Assembly: GCA_017562135.1 (NCBI GenBank)
Contig: QEYB01001025.1
Span: 44,611-108,610, forward strand
Direction: 5' to 3'
DNA length: 64,000 nt
Origin: Dipylidium caninum
Lineage: Eukaryota; Platyhelminthes; Cestoda; Cyclophyllidea; Dipylidiidae
The notes below the pieces were generated by a model. It had not been told where the DNA came from and made no database searches. It was given only the letters and a program-made list of their open reading frames with translations. Positions 47,290-57,250 of this stretch are shown here, piece by piece (position 1 is the first letter of the stretch; each line of letters begins with the position of its first letter). A program made the translations under genes and the position numbers.

Positions 47290-47480
47290 GTCCCCACGGG
47301 CTGCCAAGACCACTTTCCCGCAGAAGACGTGGCAATGCAGCAAATGGTGAGAAACGTGTTTCCACAGATTTTTCACGTAGAACAGGGGGTGCAGTGGAGC
47401 AGAACTCGTCAGTGGATCGGAGAAGTAGGCATCATGACAGCGACGAGAGCGATTGGAGTTGAGAAGTGTTGAAGTCGGCT
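47290..47480 (-). repeat. Inverted diverged repeat, partner at 45,195-45,345
   Basis: This is the mate of 45,195-45,345 and immediately follows the colinear segment, so the two copies bracket it in opposite orientation. Confidence 0.65.
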
Positions 47481-48644
47481 GGACCGGGTCGCTTCCGAAG
47501 GTGCGTTAGTCGGGATGTGCGAAGGATTTCCTCGTTCTCTTTCTCCTACGTGACTTTGCGGCATCACAGTCAACAAATAAAATCATCGTTACATCAGAGA
47601 GACAATGTGTATTGTTTCAACTAACTACTCTTCATTTCAACTCCTGGCTCCACCGAAGTAAAACGCACTTGGAGGTGGGAAACGAGGAAAAATGAAAACA
47701 ACGCAACCGGCACTCTTTCAGTTTATAATCACGTTTGGGTTCAACACAGGTTTCCTGGGATGGTATTCTTTCCTAGTTAACCGCCTTACTTCCTCCCGAC
47801 TTCGAACTCTCCACATTTATGCAACAAATGGACGAAAGTACGGCCCAAAATATTGGCGGGACACAGGTGGGGAATGGTGCGTGTCGTGTGGGATGTGTGG
47901 AAAGAAGGCGAGTCACCTTGGTGGGATGGGGATGAGAGAGAGGGGCATAGCGACCAGGGGATAAGCCACGTTTACCGAAGATGGACTCATTCTCTCTTCA
48001 TTAAGCTGTTCTGCTAGCAGTGTGTGCAATTTCATTTGGGCGTGCCAAATAGTCTTGTCTGTTGCCATGAGTAAGGGGGAAGAGAGGAGTGAAGTGGTGT
48101 GATTTGTTTTCGTAGTGGGATAAAAGAGGGAGAAAAATCTAAAGCAATGAAGTACCACCTCAAAAGAAGGTGGGAATGAGGACACAGCCCATGAATCTCC
48201 TCGTCTACTATACTATCGAACAAGGGTTGACGCTTCAAAATTTATGCAGCTGAGGCCGAGTTTCGGTAAGCCGAAACCGACAAGAATGACAGCGTGCTGG
48301 TTGTGGTGCCATGGCATGCCGTATTCGGGCAAATAGTGTTTCAGTTGAGGCTATGTATTAAACGGAACACCCGGGTCGTCTAAAGTTGGCTATAGCCATG
48401 ATTCCGAGGCTGATGCAAATGACGCCACCAAGCAGCCGTTTAGGCTGATGCAGAAAACAAAGAGAGGCCTGGTAATTCAGTTTTTCAAGATGCTACTTCC
48501 GAAGATGACGCGGGATTTAGCCGTTTCGCACCAGATTATATGCACAGATTCTACCATAGGCGGTTAAAAATGGCTGGCATGGGAGCAGACGAACAAAGAG
48601 TTTGGTTGGCGGATTGAAGTTGTTTTGTGGCAATCACGGTTTTC
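47481..48644. other. No confident gene
   Basis: A 90-codon plus-strand frame (47,692-47,964) and minus-strand frames over 47,913-48,238 overlap and are unassigned. The rest holds no recognised feature. Confidence 0.4.
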
Positions 48645-48704
48645 TAGTCACATGTTTTATATTTCGGTGCTTATTAATCTACTTTAAGTGCAAAATGAGT
48701 TGTT
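48645..48704 (+). repeat. 60-base exact direct repeat, left copy
   Basis: All 60 bases are identical to 49,633-49,692. After a 24-base or so difference the similarity continues (tgcttgggattacaccaa at 48,728 and 49,690), so the duplicated unit is about 85-110 bases. Exact identity among otherwise diverged repeats marks it as recent. Confidence 0.95.
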
Positions 48705-49198
48705 AACCCCACCTCTGAACAGACAAATTGTGCTTGGGATTACACCAACAGGCATCCGTATTCACACCCTACTTATAATTTGGTGAGTAAAAATGGGTTA
48801 TCGGTGAGCCAAATGACCCTTATCCTGAGGGTGCTCAAATATGGGTGCTTTCACCCCAATTTTTGGTCATATGATTAACAGTCTCATTATCATTATTATA
48901 GTATTTTATACGTAACCCACCCATCGGATATTTGAAGACGCTTTTACGACGCCTCTCATATGCCTATTCAGATTGCCAACTTTAATCATTCGTTTCCTTT
49001 AAAGTCATTTCCTATATTCTTAATCTCTAAACGTTAGCGTATTTCGTTACAGGAAGAATTCTTTACACTACAGTTTTCATTTTTGTTCTCATTTTGGTCA
49101 TTCTTGTGTAGCCATCGAAGTCAGCAAAATCTCTCCTATGTCTGTTCAGTGGCGGAAATTACGAACCGCCTGATAAGCTTAGAATTACGGATAAAAAA

Positions 49199-49552
49199 GT
49201 GTCCGCTAGATTTAAGAAAGGCATATTTGGCACCCGTGTGAGCGATGCTAGGTTAGACGACGAGTTCTTCGTGTTGTCCGAAACGTGGGCGTCATTTTGG
49301 CATGACTGGTTATTGCGGGGGCATCTGCGGAGGCAGACTCCTTGTGAGAATGACTGGATGATGCCTTACGATAACCAGTATTGCTTCTTACTGCTCACCT
49401 TCCTGAGAAGACCATCCATGGTAGGTGTGAAGGATTTTCATCTGAGTGGGACAAGGAGTCGTTTCATTTCCATCACACACACTGACTATCACGTTCTCTT
49501 CAATTGGTTCTCAACTTACTCGCCTCTGCTGCCCTCGTCCACGCTGCTGTGA
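49199..49552 (+). CDS. Exon-like frame of 117 codons, unknown protein
   Basis: The segment between the two 60-base repeats holds an open frame without an early ATG. Its peptide is rich in aromatic residues (DDEFFVLSETWASFWHDWLL) and then has charged turns (RRQTPCENDWMMPYDNQYCF). No family is recognised. Its position between direct repeats could mean cargo of a small mobile or duplicated unit, or coincidence. Confidence 0.3.
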   Translation: MSARFKKGIFGTRVSDARLDDEFFVLSETWASFWHDWLLRGHLRRQTPCENDWMMPYDNQYCFLLLTFLRRPSMVGVKDFHLSGTRSRFISITHTDYHVLFNWFSTYSPLLPSSTLL

Positions 49553-49632
49553 GAGGAGAGGAATGGAGAGGAGTGGAGGGGAGCGAGGTGGGTAGAGTGA
49601 GAAAGAGAGAGCGAGGAATTACACAGATGTTG

Positions 49633-49692
49633 TAGTCACATGTTTTATATTTCGGTGCTTATTAATCTACTTTAAGTGCAAAATGAGTTGTT
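49633..49692 (+). repeat. 60-base exact direct repeat, right copy
   Basis: This is the mate of 48,645-48,704, offset by 988 bases. Confidence 0.95.
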
Positions 49693-49719
49693 GCTTGGGA
49701 TTACACCAAGAGGCACCCG

Positions 49720-50389
49720 TTTGGGAAACAAACATCGTGCTGTGAATGTGGTGGACTCACGTGTTTGTCAATGGAGTGGAGCAAACGGAAAGGACGGAGT
49801 GAAGATTATCCTCGAGTTTGAAGAGAAGGTGAGCAACTCGGTACTGTCAATCAGAGAATGGAGACATGAAGGGGAGCTCAGGTGAATGCCTATCGTCTAT
49901 CGGCCACGTTTATGTGTTGAAGATGAGAGAAGTCAGGAAGGCGACGATGACAGACTGATTATCTGAGACCTGCTATGTTTCCCGTCGTGCTTCCCAACCC
50001 TAAACTGGACAAATGACAGCACACAAGCTGACCCCTCTTGCCTCCCTTGTCTTGCCTCTCCCTTCATGCTTTACCTTGACCCGCCCTGCCTTTCCATGCT
50101 CCCAGTCACACGGCACTGCATGACAGGCTAAAGACTTCTCCGCCACCCCACAATCCTAGCGAAGCCAAGTCATTTGAACCAAACCGAAGGAGGGACTTTG
50201 CAAGGGTCGAGCGAGAGGGTGAACGGGAGAAAGCCAGGAAACCAATTGTGCAAGCCAGCATTACGGAAAGGTATCCCAACCCATTACCCACTAGCAAGAT
50301 GCGCCAACCCCTCCCTCCTCCGTCTCCTTTATTCAGTGTGCATCCATCCTCCTACACATGGGAAGAGGCCGTAAATTGACACCCATTTA
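49720..50389. other. No confident gene
   Basis: Short frames only, with C-rich patches near 50,030-50,100. Nothing is assigned. Confidence 0.4.
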
Positions 50390-51880
50390 GCCTTACTTCT
50401 TGTTGACTCAGTCGGTTAACACAGACATCATCGCGGCAATTGAAATAATTCATGAGGAGAAAGTGCCAGTGTGGTGAGAAGTGAGGGAGAAGGAGGTAGA
50501 GCTTTCTGTTCTGGTGGGAATCGGGATTCTCGAGGGAAGTCACGTGACTCATGGGGCGCTGATACCCCTCAAACGATCCACAAAGTTTGCATTTACTCTG
50601 TCCTTTTCTCCCACCCAAAATGCTCTCCACTCGCTATTTCGAAGGTATTTATGAAATCAGGAAGAATAATGTACACAAACAATGTCATGCATCGGACGTT
50701 AACTATGCTGATGGGGAAGTAGTCAATCAATTAATTGTTCAACTGCCACTCTGTCAAACTTATCTTCGTTTCTCGTCTTGCAACTAGGTAAGCAACAATT
50801 TTATCAAGTTCTCCATCTTTCTCTTCAGGTGTCAAATTTCCGTCGTGGGTCACTCTCATCAGCCATTCCAACCACTCATAATTCACCTCCCCCTCTTCTC
50901 ATATTACTTTAGTTCTTTCCTGGGGCACTTTCTCAGCGAAGGAATATTCCTCTCCTCCAACTGGTCCAACACTTCCCTCCATGCGTCTACGCTTGGGTGG
51001 ACTGCATCCCCAGTTGTGACGGACCTTTGAAGGTGATGTGATCCGGTCAACTTCTTTTTCCGTGCCAACTGTCCTCCTGGCAAATCCCCCACTCCGCCTT
51101 CTCTCAAACGCCTTCTTGGCTACCACTGTCGATGGGACGCTGGCTCTGCAAGCGCTTGTGTGCGCTGCTAGTGACCCACCAGATCTCATCATCGTGACGT
51201 AATCCCCATCCGCTTTAGGGCATTCCGATTCAGTTGGCATACTCCTCATAATGTTCTCTTCCAATATGTCATGACCATTTTTATATTCCATACACTGTGT
51301 GCCGGCGCAATTGCTGCTATTTCCACAGCTCTGCGCATTTGGCATTTGCGTGGCTGTGCGCTCAGTGCTTCTGCCCGCCTGAACGGACCTTTCGGTGGCG
51401 AAATCTTCACGTGGCCAGATGGTCACAATTTGCAGTCTGGAAATGCTGAGAGAGGCTTTTGCGGCGGGGGTATGAGAGGCTTTTGTTTGTCGACGGTTTT
51501 CTACTGTTTGCACAGTAGTTTCCTTGGTGGCGACAACGCAAGGTGCAATTTCGGTGATTTTTACCTCCGATGTGTCAAGCACCTTGGTCCTTAACCGGTC
51601 ATGGGGATTGAAGAGGTTTTCGGGATCGGCGCTATAAGACTTCCTCCTTCTCAGAAGACGCTTCCACTTCTGCCACAGCGACGTGACAACCTCGCGTCGA
51701 CTATGAGATTCAGACTTGCTCCTGGATGAGCGTGCATTGCCCATCGTCGGAAGATGAGTTTTAAAGACGCCAATCAATATTTCCTAGGTCAAACGCTTCA
51801 AGTCTTTATGAATATCGATTTCCCACTTGTCATTTCTTCGCCAACTGTCTGAAACACTGCACAAATGAAGTGTTGGGGTA
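50390..51880 (+). repeat. 1.4 kb direct duplication, partner at 55,818-56,910
   Basis: Shared blocks in order are gccttac, ggtgggaatcg, tcaggaagaataat/tcaggtagaataat, caatgtcatg, a cactctcatcagcc/gactcttctcagcc block, ctcagcgaaggaatattc/ctcagtgaaggaatattc, and beyond the gene a gacgccaatca/aacgccaatca block with aaacgcttca. The duplication contains the basic-protein gene and both its flanks, and the partner contains its broken paralogue. Confidence 0.8.
50899..51744 (-). CDS. Small basic protein with an N-myristoylation signal, unknown function
   Basis: A single uninterrupted frame of 281 codons. I chose the ATG at 51,744 over an in-frame ATG 33 bases upstream because it opens with MGNARSSRSKS, which fits the N-myristoylation pattern (Gly at position 2, small residue at 6). 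A basic cluster follows (WQKWKRLLRRRKSYS), so myristate plus positive charge would be expected to anchor the protein to the inner face of membranes, as in Src- or MARCKS-type proteins. The middle is Ser/Thr-rich with a Cys pair (CGNSSNCAGTQC), and the tail is EYSFAEKVPQERTKV. No enzymatic domain is visible. A diverged paralogue at 56,300-56,773 aligns along the N-terminus, the middle (NPH, then TVEN) and the tail, which supports real coding. Neighbours do not suggest a pathway. Confidence 0.65.
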   Translation of the reverse strand: MGNARSSRSKSESHSRREVVTSLWQKWKRLLRRRKSYSADPENLFNPHDRLRTKVLDTSEVKITEIAPCVVATKETTVQTVENRRQTKASHTPAAKASLSISRLQIVTIWPREDFATERSVQAGRSTERTATQMPNAQSCGNSSNCAGTQCMEYKNGHDILEENIMRSMPTESECPKADGDYVTMMRSGGSLAAHTSACRASVPSTVVAKKAFERRRSGGFARRTVGTEKEVDRITSPSKVRHNWGCSPPKRRRMEGSVGPVGGEEYSFAEKVPQERTKVI

Positions 51881-52360
51881 AAATGTCATTCCATGGGAAG
51901 GGTTAGCTTTATCCATGTCCTGCATGGATGACCGTTTTGGTTGCGCTATTGCCAGCGTCAAGAGTTTTTGTGGCAATATTTACAGTCGAGTCAAAATATT
52001 TGCCCTATTCTCCACTACTTTCAATCAGCAAAACTAACTCATTTAAAGCTTCGTTGCATGCAATAGATGGACGGCGTGGAAGTTTTCCCTCCCACTCAAA
52101 AGTGTGCGTTTTCTGCTCTTTGGACATCACCCGAGGAACATTGAGCAAGGTGGGATGGACATGAATGCCACAAATGCTGAAACGCGAAATAAGTTGGCAG
52201 ACTCATTAGAGGCCGCGAATATAGTCTTTCCGAAGGTTGGCGCTCTACGCCATAATGTCATACTTCCATTGATTACTCTCTCGCTCTCTCCCCACCCCAA
52301 GTGAGCTCTGATTCTGATGAGGCGAACCAGCAGAGAGAACGGACTGCGACGCTATTGCTT
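51765..52360 (+). repeat. 600 bp inverted repeat, partner at 41,325-41,920
   Basis: This is the mate of 41,325-41,920. It lies immediately upstream of the basic-protein gene and probably includes its promoter. A plus-strand frame from the ATG at 52,158 to about 52,304 encodes MDMNATNAETRNKLADSLEA and continues to LSPHPK. The two copies differ at a handful of residues there and are otherwise nearly identical. Confidence 0.9.
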
Positions 52361-52559
52361 CACTAGTGTGGTATGACAGTGGAGAAGCAGAATATATCTT
52401 CAACATTTGCAAATCTCCTTCCATTTTTGGCGAGGTGGGTCCACTAGTCGGCATTCATGAGAGAATTGCAAAACTGCATCTTAAACTTCCTCTATTCAGT
52501 GGACGAAGGGCAGCGATAGAACCGGACACGACGCTCCTACAGAAGAGTGAGAGAGTCGA

Positions 52560-52800
52560 CCTCACTTGCGTGCGGCAAGACGAATTCCTGACGACATGGG
52601 GGTGGGGCTGACGCGATACCATGTAGGAATTTGACGTGAAGGGAGGAGGGTAGCACCTTCCGTGATGTACGCGCCTGGCAGACTAAGACAGGACCTTCTC
52701 TTCGCCAGAGGAGGAAGGCTTCACCACCCAACACTCACCGTTGAACATTTTGCATCACGTCTCCTTGGCAGAGAAAGTCGGTCACGAATTTCCTTCCGAA
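52560..52800 (+). repeat. Repeat module, second copy at 54,020-54,260 in the same orientation
   Basis: Both share gcaagac, gctgacgcga/gctgatgcga, a gggaggagg/ggggaggaagg block, gatgta, cttctcttcg, ccacc and cagaaagtcggccacgaat/gagaaagtcggtcacgaat. The two copies are 1.46 kb apart, which could be the period of an old tandem array. Confidence 0.7.
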
Positions 52801-53230
52801 GTTGCGTTCATGCAACTTCCCTCATCATTGCCACCGCGTCAGCACCTCTTTATAACACTTCACGCACCCTTACACGCCATGCAAAAACATTTCTGCTGAT
52901 AATGTGCAATTACATAATGCTTAGTGGTACAACCGAAAAAAAGTGGAGAACGAGAGGAGAAATGTGAGACGAAAGTTGGAGGAAGGGGAGAATTTGAAGC
53001 AGGAATAAAACAGAGGGAAAATACATGGCATTGTAAGAGTCGCTTCACCTGGCCAAGGCGGCTGCTGCGTGGCGAGTGTGTGCCGAAAGTGGGGGATGTT
53101 ACGACAATATTGTTTGATGAGGCTCTTCAGAGTCTTCAAAATTCTCCTTGAGAAGTCGATAAGATTTACTCAGTCTACTTGGAGGCGATTCACATCCGCT
53201 TGCGAGGCAACTCTTCTTGCATTCAGGAGT
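52800..53230 (+). repeat. Dispersed repeat module, partner at 170-660
   Basis: This is the second copy of the first module in the window, with acacgccatg at 52,872 and gcgaggcaactcttcttgca at 53,201. Confidence 0.6.
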
Positions 53231-53280
53231 AGAAGCATGTAGCTCTGCATTTCTATGATTTTGTGAAGAAGTGTTTCAAA

Positions 53281-53490
53281 TTATACCATGACATTGCGTA
53301 AGTTTTTCTCAGTTATTTCGCCACTTTCCTCTTCTTCGCTATCGTCTGCGGGGACCTCATCGTCGCCGCCGTTGGCCGTAGAGGCGAAGCTTGAGCTGGA
53401 CGTGTCTTCTGAGCTGATTGGACCATCCGTAATATCGAAACACGATAAAGGCGAGTGGTAGTAATGGAAAGGATATAAACCCGAAAACAC
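53281..53490 (-). CDS. Acidic exon-like frame, paralogue of 39,763-39,976
   Basis: The minus-strand frame encodes LSCFDITDGPISSE, a Ser-rich stretch and ADDSEEEESGEITEKNL before its stop. It aligns residue by residue with the plus-strand frame at 39.8 kb apart from one small indel. Acidic low-complexity tracts of this kind are common in regulatory or nuclear proteins, but no domain can be named. The relative orientation to the neighbouring 600 bp inverted repeat is the same at both loci, so both belong to one larger inverted duplication. Confidence 0.35.
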   Translation of the reverse strand: MFSGLYPFHYYHSPLSCFDITDGPISSEDTSSSSFASTANGGDDEVPADDSEEEESGEITEKNLRNVMV

Positions 53491-53769
53491 AGCAAACGAG
53501 TTTTCATTCGCCCATTTTCGACATTCGTCTTTCCCTAACCTCCACTCGTTCTCTAACCCGAGTCACGAGTTTATTAGTTGTCATCCTGATTGGCTCTTGG
53601 GTGTCCGACCTGTCACCATCAGCCATCGAATACCAGCGACCTCCTAAAGGCCGACCATTCCAGTTCACTGTCATGGTTCGCCGCCGACGTTACGTACGGA
53701 TATTTGTCGTCCTCGATCAGCTCAGTGGACACTGGAAACGTTAGGCAGTGGGGGAATGAGAGGCAGGTG

Positions 53770-54020
53770 AATTGGGTGCAGAAAGCGTTTGTACGTGTCT
53801 GAAAGCCGTCAAGTGGGGTGAGCGTCGGCCAACTTGACAAAGTCGTGCTGAGCTGTAAACAACAGTCTTAGAAGAGAAAGATTGGCAGTTGCCGCAGTGA
53901 AGGATTGCTGAGCAAGTAGTGTGTCCTATTAGTTTGGAGGCTGTTGGTTTTTGGTCGGTGGATGCGTCGTGACACCCCGCGTTGAGTGCAATTAGCTGTT
54001 CTCCGTCTACTCATTCACCC
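53770..54020 (+). repeat. Repeat with a conserved peptide, partners at 44,470-44,719 and 63,480-63,600
   Basis: This copy carries gaaagattggcagttgccgc and the peptide KPSSGVSVGQLDKVVLSCK, but a stop follows soon after, so the frame is shorter than in the 44 kb copy. Confidence 0.75.
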
Positions 54021-54260
54021 GCGTGTGGCAAGACAAAGTAGGGGCGAAATGGAGGCGTGGCTGATGCGACTCCGTGTGGACGGTTGAAGTAGGGGGAGGA
54101 AGGTTGCGACTGCCATGATGTAAGCACTTGACACACTGACTTGAACTTCTCTTCGGCAGGGGAGGAGAGCTTGACCACCCCATACTCTCGCCACTGGGCA
54201 CAGAAAGTCGGCCACGAATGTCCAAAATTCGCTGCGCACTATTAGCATTAGTTGGTCGGT
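54020..54260 (+). repeat. Repeat module, first copy at 52,560-52,800
   Basis: This is the second copy of that module, directly following the conserved-peptide repeat. Confidence 0.7.
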
Positions 54261-54578
54261 GGTGTCCGAATGCGTGGCGACCTGTTCCTCGTCTCCCTGC
54301 GCTCTCCAATACTTGCTTTTGGAGAATCGTGTTATAATGTGGAAAAAGTTTCCGAAATTTGTGTGTTTGCATCTTCCTTATTCTACCATCGTACGCCCTC
54401 GTTGCAGTATTTCTTGACATTCTTGTTGTCTCTTCCGTTTGGCAGGTGTGTTAGCCATTTGGAGTTGTTTAATCACGCGAGTGATATTCACGCCCCCGGT
54501 AATGCTGATTACCCTCCAATGACGGTTTCGTTGACTATTGAGGCCTGACGAGGTGCGAGGTCTCTTGCCTTGTTTTCA

Positions 54579-55076
54579 CTAATGCCTCGTTCTATTTGAG
54601 CTTTGTGTTTCGGTGTATAACAGGAAGAAAGTGTTGATTAATTTTCGCACTCTCATAAAGAAAGTCTGGCCTTGTTTGGTGGCAGCACAGCGAAGACTGC
54701 AATGTCCGATATCAAAGAGGTGGGAAGAGAACGGGAGACAGTTAATGCAGTGAAATGGATCAGTTGCCGCAAGCAGTTTCGTGAGCTGCACCTCTGAGAG
54801 GGAGGCACCTGATTCAGTGGTTGGACATGCTGAGCTAGGGACCTGGTGCAGGCAGCAGGTGACAATCGCTACACCGAATCCAGTTGGGTGAGAAGTTTTG
54901 CTATGGTCGTGTTCGCAGAAGTAATTCCACATCATCATCGGTGTTTCAGGTGGATCAGAGTCAAGGTCCTCGCCACAGAGAAAGGAGATTCGTGAAGCTG
55001 TTGGTAGGAGGAAGCGAGAAAACCAAGAAAAGCACTCGGGAACACGATCAAATCTCGTTACAGTGCATAACACCAA
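54579..55076 (-). CDS. Possible Cys-rich protein, 165 codons, unknown
   Basis: An uninterrupted minus-strand frame from 55,076 to 54,579. The peptide has about ten cysteines in its last 110 residues (such as VTCCLHQVPSSACPTTES and FHCINC) and a basic C-terminus. The first ATG lies in an unremarkable context. No domain or paralogue is recognised. Length and composition are the only support, so chance is possible. Confidence 0.3.
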   Translation of the reverse strand: MVLCTVTRFDRVPECFSWFSRFLLPTASRISFLCGEDLDSDPPETPMMMWNYFCEHDHSKTSHPTGFGVAIVTCCLHQVPSSACPTTESGASLSEVQLTKLLAATDPFHCINCLPFSSHLFDIGHCSLRCAATKQGQTFFMRVRKLINTFFLLYTETQSSNRTRH

Positions 55077-55274
55077 TCGACTCTACGTCCGTTGACTTAG
55101 TTATTTAGAGTGTTACGTCTCCACTCTGAGCACAGAGTAGAAAACTCGAGACAATGGGTTTACTGAGAAAAACAGCTCAGAGGCTTGTGAGCAATTAAGG
55201 TTGGGGGAGTGGGGCGAGAGTGGTGGGGAGAGGCGCTGAAAGGGATTTCGCTGTGAGGCGTTTCACTTCACGCC

Positions 55275-55360
55275 GTCTGTGCAGAGAATGTCTACGGTGA
55301 CATTCCTTCCCAGGTGTTGCCTTCAATGAAGCTTTGCTTTCGCGAAGTTTCTGATGCAGA
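55275..55360 (+). repeat. Short direct repeat, partner at 38,690-38,790
   Basis: It shares gacattccttccc and ctgatgcaga with the partner in the same order. Confidence 0.6.
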
Positions 55361-55817
55361 GGTAAATCATTTGTCGTGATTACTGCGGTGAAAGTGACTC
55401 TTATTAATTATGCCATGCAAGGGAAAACTCACCATTTCAAACGAGTAGACTGAAGAAACGCCGTAAGGTGAAGCCTCAAGCTAGGAGATTCTCATGGCTG
55501 CCTCTTGGAACGTTTACAGTCTGACGGTGAGGAGGGCGGAGGAACGACTGACTTGTCCCCTAACATGAATATTCACCTTGGCAAGGAGGGCAGTGGGTGA
55601 GTGGAGACGTGACGAAGCGCAGAAGAGGAGACGCAGCCAACTCTTTTCATCGATGACTCCACCACCTCACCAATCAAACAGCATCCACCTCCACTTCCCG
55701 TCTATGTCTCATCCAAAACAATAACATCAACTGCCTTCGAGATGCTGTAGCCAACCAACGGCGTATCCTGCGCCAATTCAAATAAAAGTTCCCACCTTCC
55801 TAAATAAACTCATTTAG
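55361..55817. other. No gene seen
   Basis: I recognise no frame, repeat or site in this stretch. Confidence 0.4.
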
Positions 55818-56910
55818 CCTTACCTCGTGTTCACTTTGTCGCTCAAGGCAGATATAACCGAGGGATTTGAAATAACTAATAAGAATGTGGTGGATAGTGA
55901 GGCGGAGGGGTCAGATTCTTTCTATTTTGGTGGGAATCGCGACTCACGATGGTACTCGCCTGACTCATTGGGTGCTGATGCGCCTCCCGCGGTCTAGAAG
56001 GGTGGTATTCACCCTCCCATTTTCCCTCATTTAAAATGCGCTTGAGTCCTTCTTTCCAGTGCCTTTATTAATTCAGGTAGAATAATATACACGTCCAAGC
56101 AATGTCATGGATGAGACGTTGATTGCAGCGACGACGAAGAAGTCTGTCCAGCACTTGTTCAACTGTGTTTCTATCATTATTTATCTTGTTTTTCCGTCTT
56201 GAAACAGAGGAATTAACAATTTCAGCGCGTCCTTTGTCTTTCTTTTCCGGTGTCTACGTTTTGTCGCGGGTGACTCTTCTCAGCCAATCCAACCATTCAT
56301 GCTTCTTTCCTCTTCTGATGTTACTTTTCTCCTTTCCTGGAGCATTTCCTCAGTGAAGGAATATTCATTCTTCACCTCCAGCGTTTGTGCTGCCTTGCAC
56401 TCAGTCTTCTCGCTTGCTTGAACAGCCACCTCGGACGTGAAATTAGTGTGTGGCTAAATAGTAATGACGATTGGATTGGATATGTCCAAAGTTGTCTTTG
56501 TTGGGATATGCGAGCCATCCTTTGTCTATTTTCGACTGTGTTCGCCCGCTTAAACAGTCGTTTCCTGGGTGGTGACAAGGCCGAGTGAAACCTCTGTGAA
56601 GTTCGCTTCTGATATGGTGTAAACTCTATTCCTTATGTGGTTATGAGGATTATTGAGATTATCGAAGTCGCCGGTGGAAGCCTTCCTCTTCCACTTTTCT
56701 AGGGCGTCATGACAGCTTGTGCCCGTCGACCATGGCAGTCCGACTTGCTCCAGGCAGAGCGTGCATTGTCCATCGTTAGAAGAATACTTTTGAAAAATGC
56801 CACTTAAACGCCAATCATAAATTCGTAGGTGAAACGCTTCACTCGTTTTCGAGTAGTGATTTCCACTATTCATTATTTCACCAAGAGAATCGAAGTGTTT
56901 TTAATAAACC
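55818..56910 (+). repeat. Direct duplication, partner at 50,390-51,880
   Basis: This is the more decayed copy of the duplication. It is about 400 bases shorter, mostly through loss inside the gene region. Confidence 0.8.
56300..56773 (-). pseudogene. Broken paralogue of the myristoylated basic protein
   Basis: The minus strand at 56,773 starts MDNARSAWSKSDCHGRR, aligning with MGNARSSRSKSESHSRR of the gene at 51,744. The Gly needed for myristoylation is changed to Asp and a TAG stop appears at codon 25 (56,699-56,701). Later parts of the protein remain recognisable in other phases: NPHNHIRNRV, VTTQETTV, TVENRQRMAR, and the tail NEYSFTEEMLQERRKV. Much of the middle is lost. With loss of the acylation site, a stop and frame changes, it is a pseudogene. 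Confidence 0.8.
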
Positions 56911-57250
56911 TTAGGTTCCCCTTTTGCTTTCAGTTATACATGGACGATGAAGTAGAAGTGGTGATGACTGCGCACGACTCCATGACGGAGAGGACGGACA
57001 GTCGGCAGGTGGACGAAGATGGTTGCGGTCTGTTTTATGCGAAAAGTGAAAAAGGAACTTAAAGAAGCCAGCGCCATTTCCTATGAGGTTAGGGGCGAAA
57101 TGCATTTACAATTGTGGGAGATGATTGAATGAGTAATGTGGACTCCTCCTCCACCTCCTCCCGAGTTGGAGAACTGAATGTGCGTGTCAAAACCTCCGAG
57201 TGTCGATGAACACGTAGGCAACGCAGTAGACGATCGCCTGAGGTGATCTA

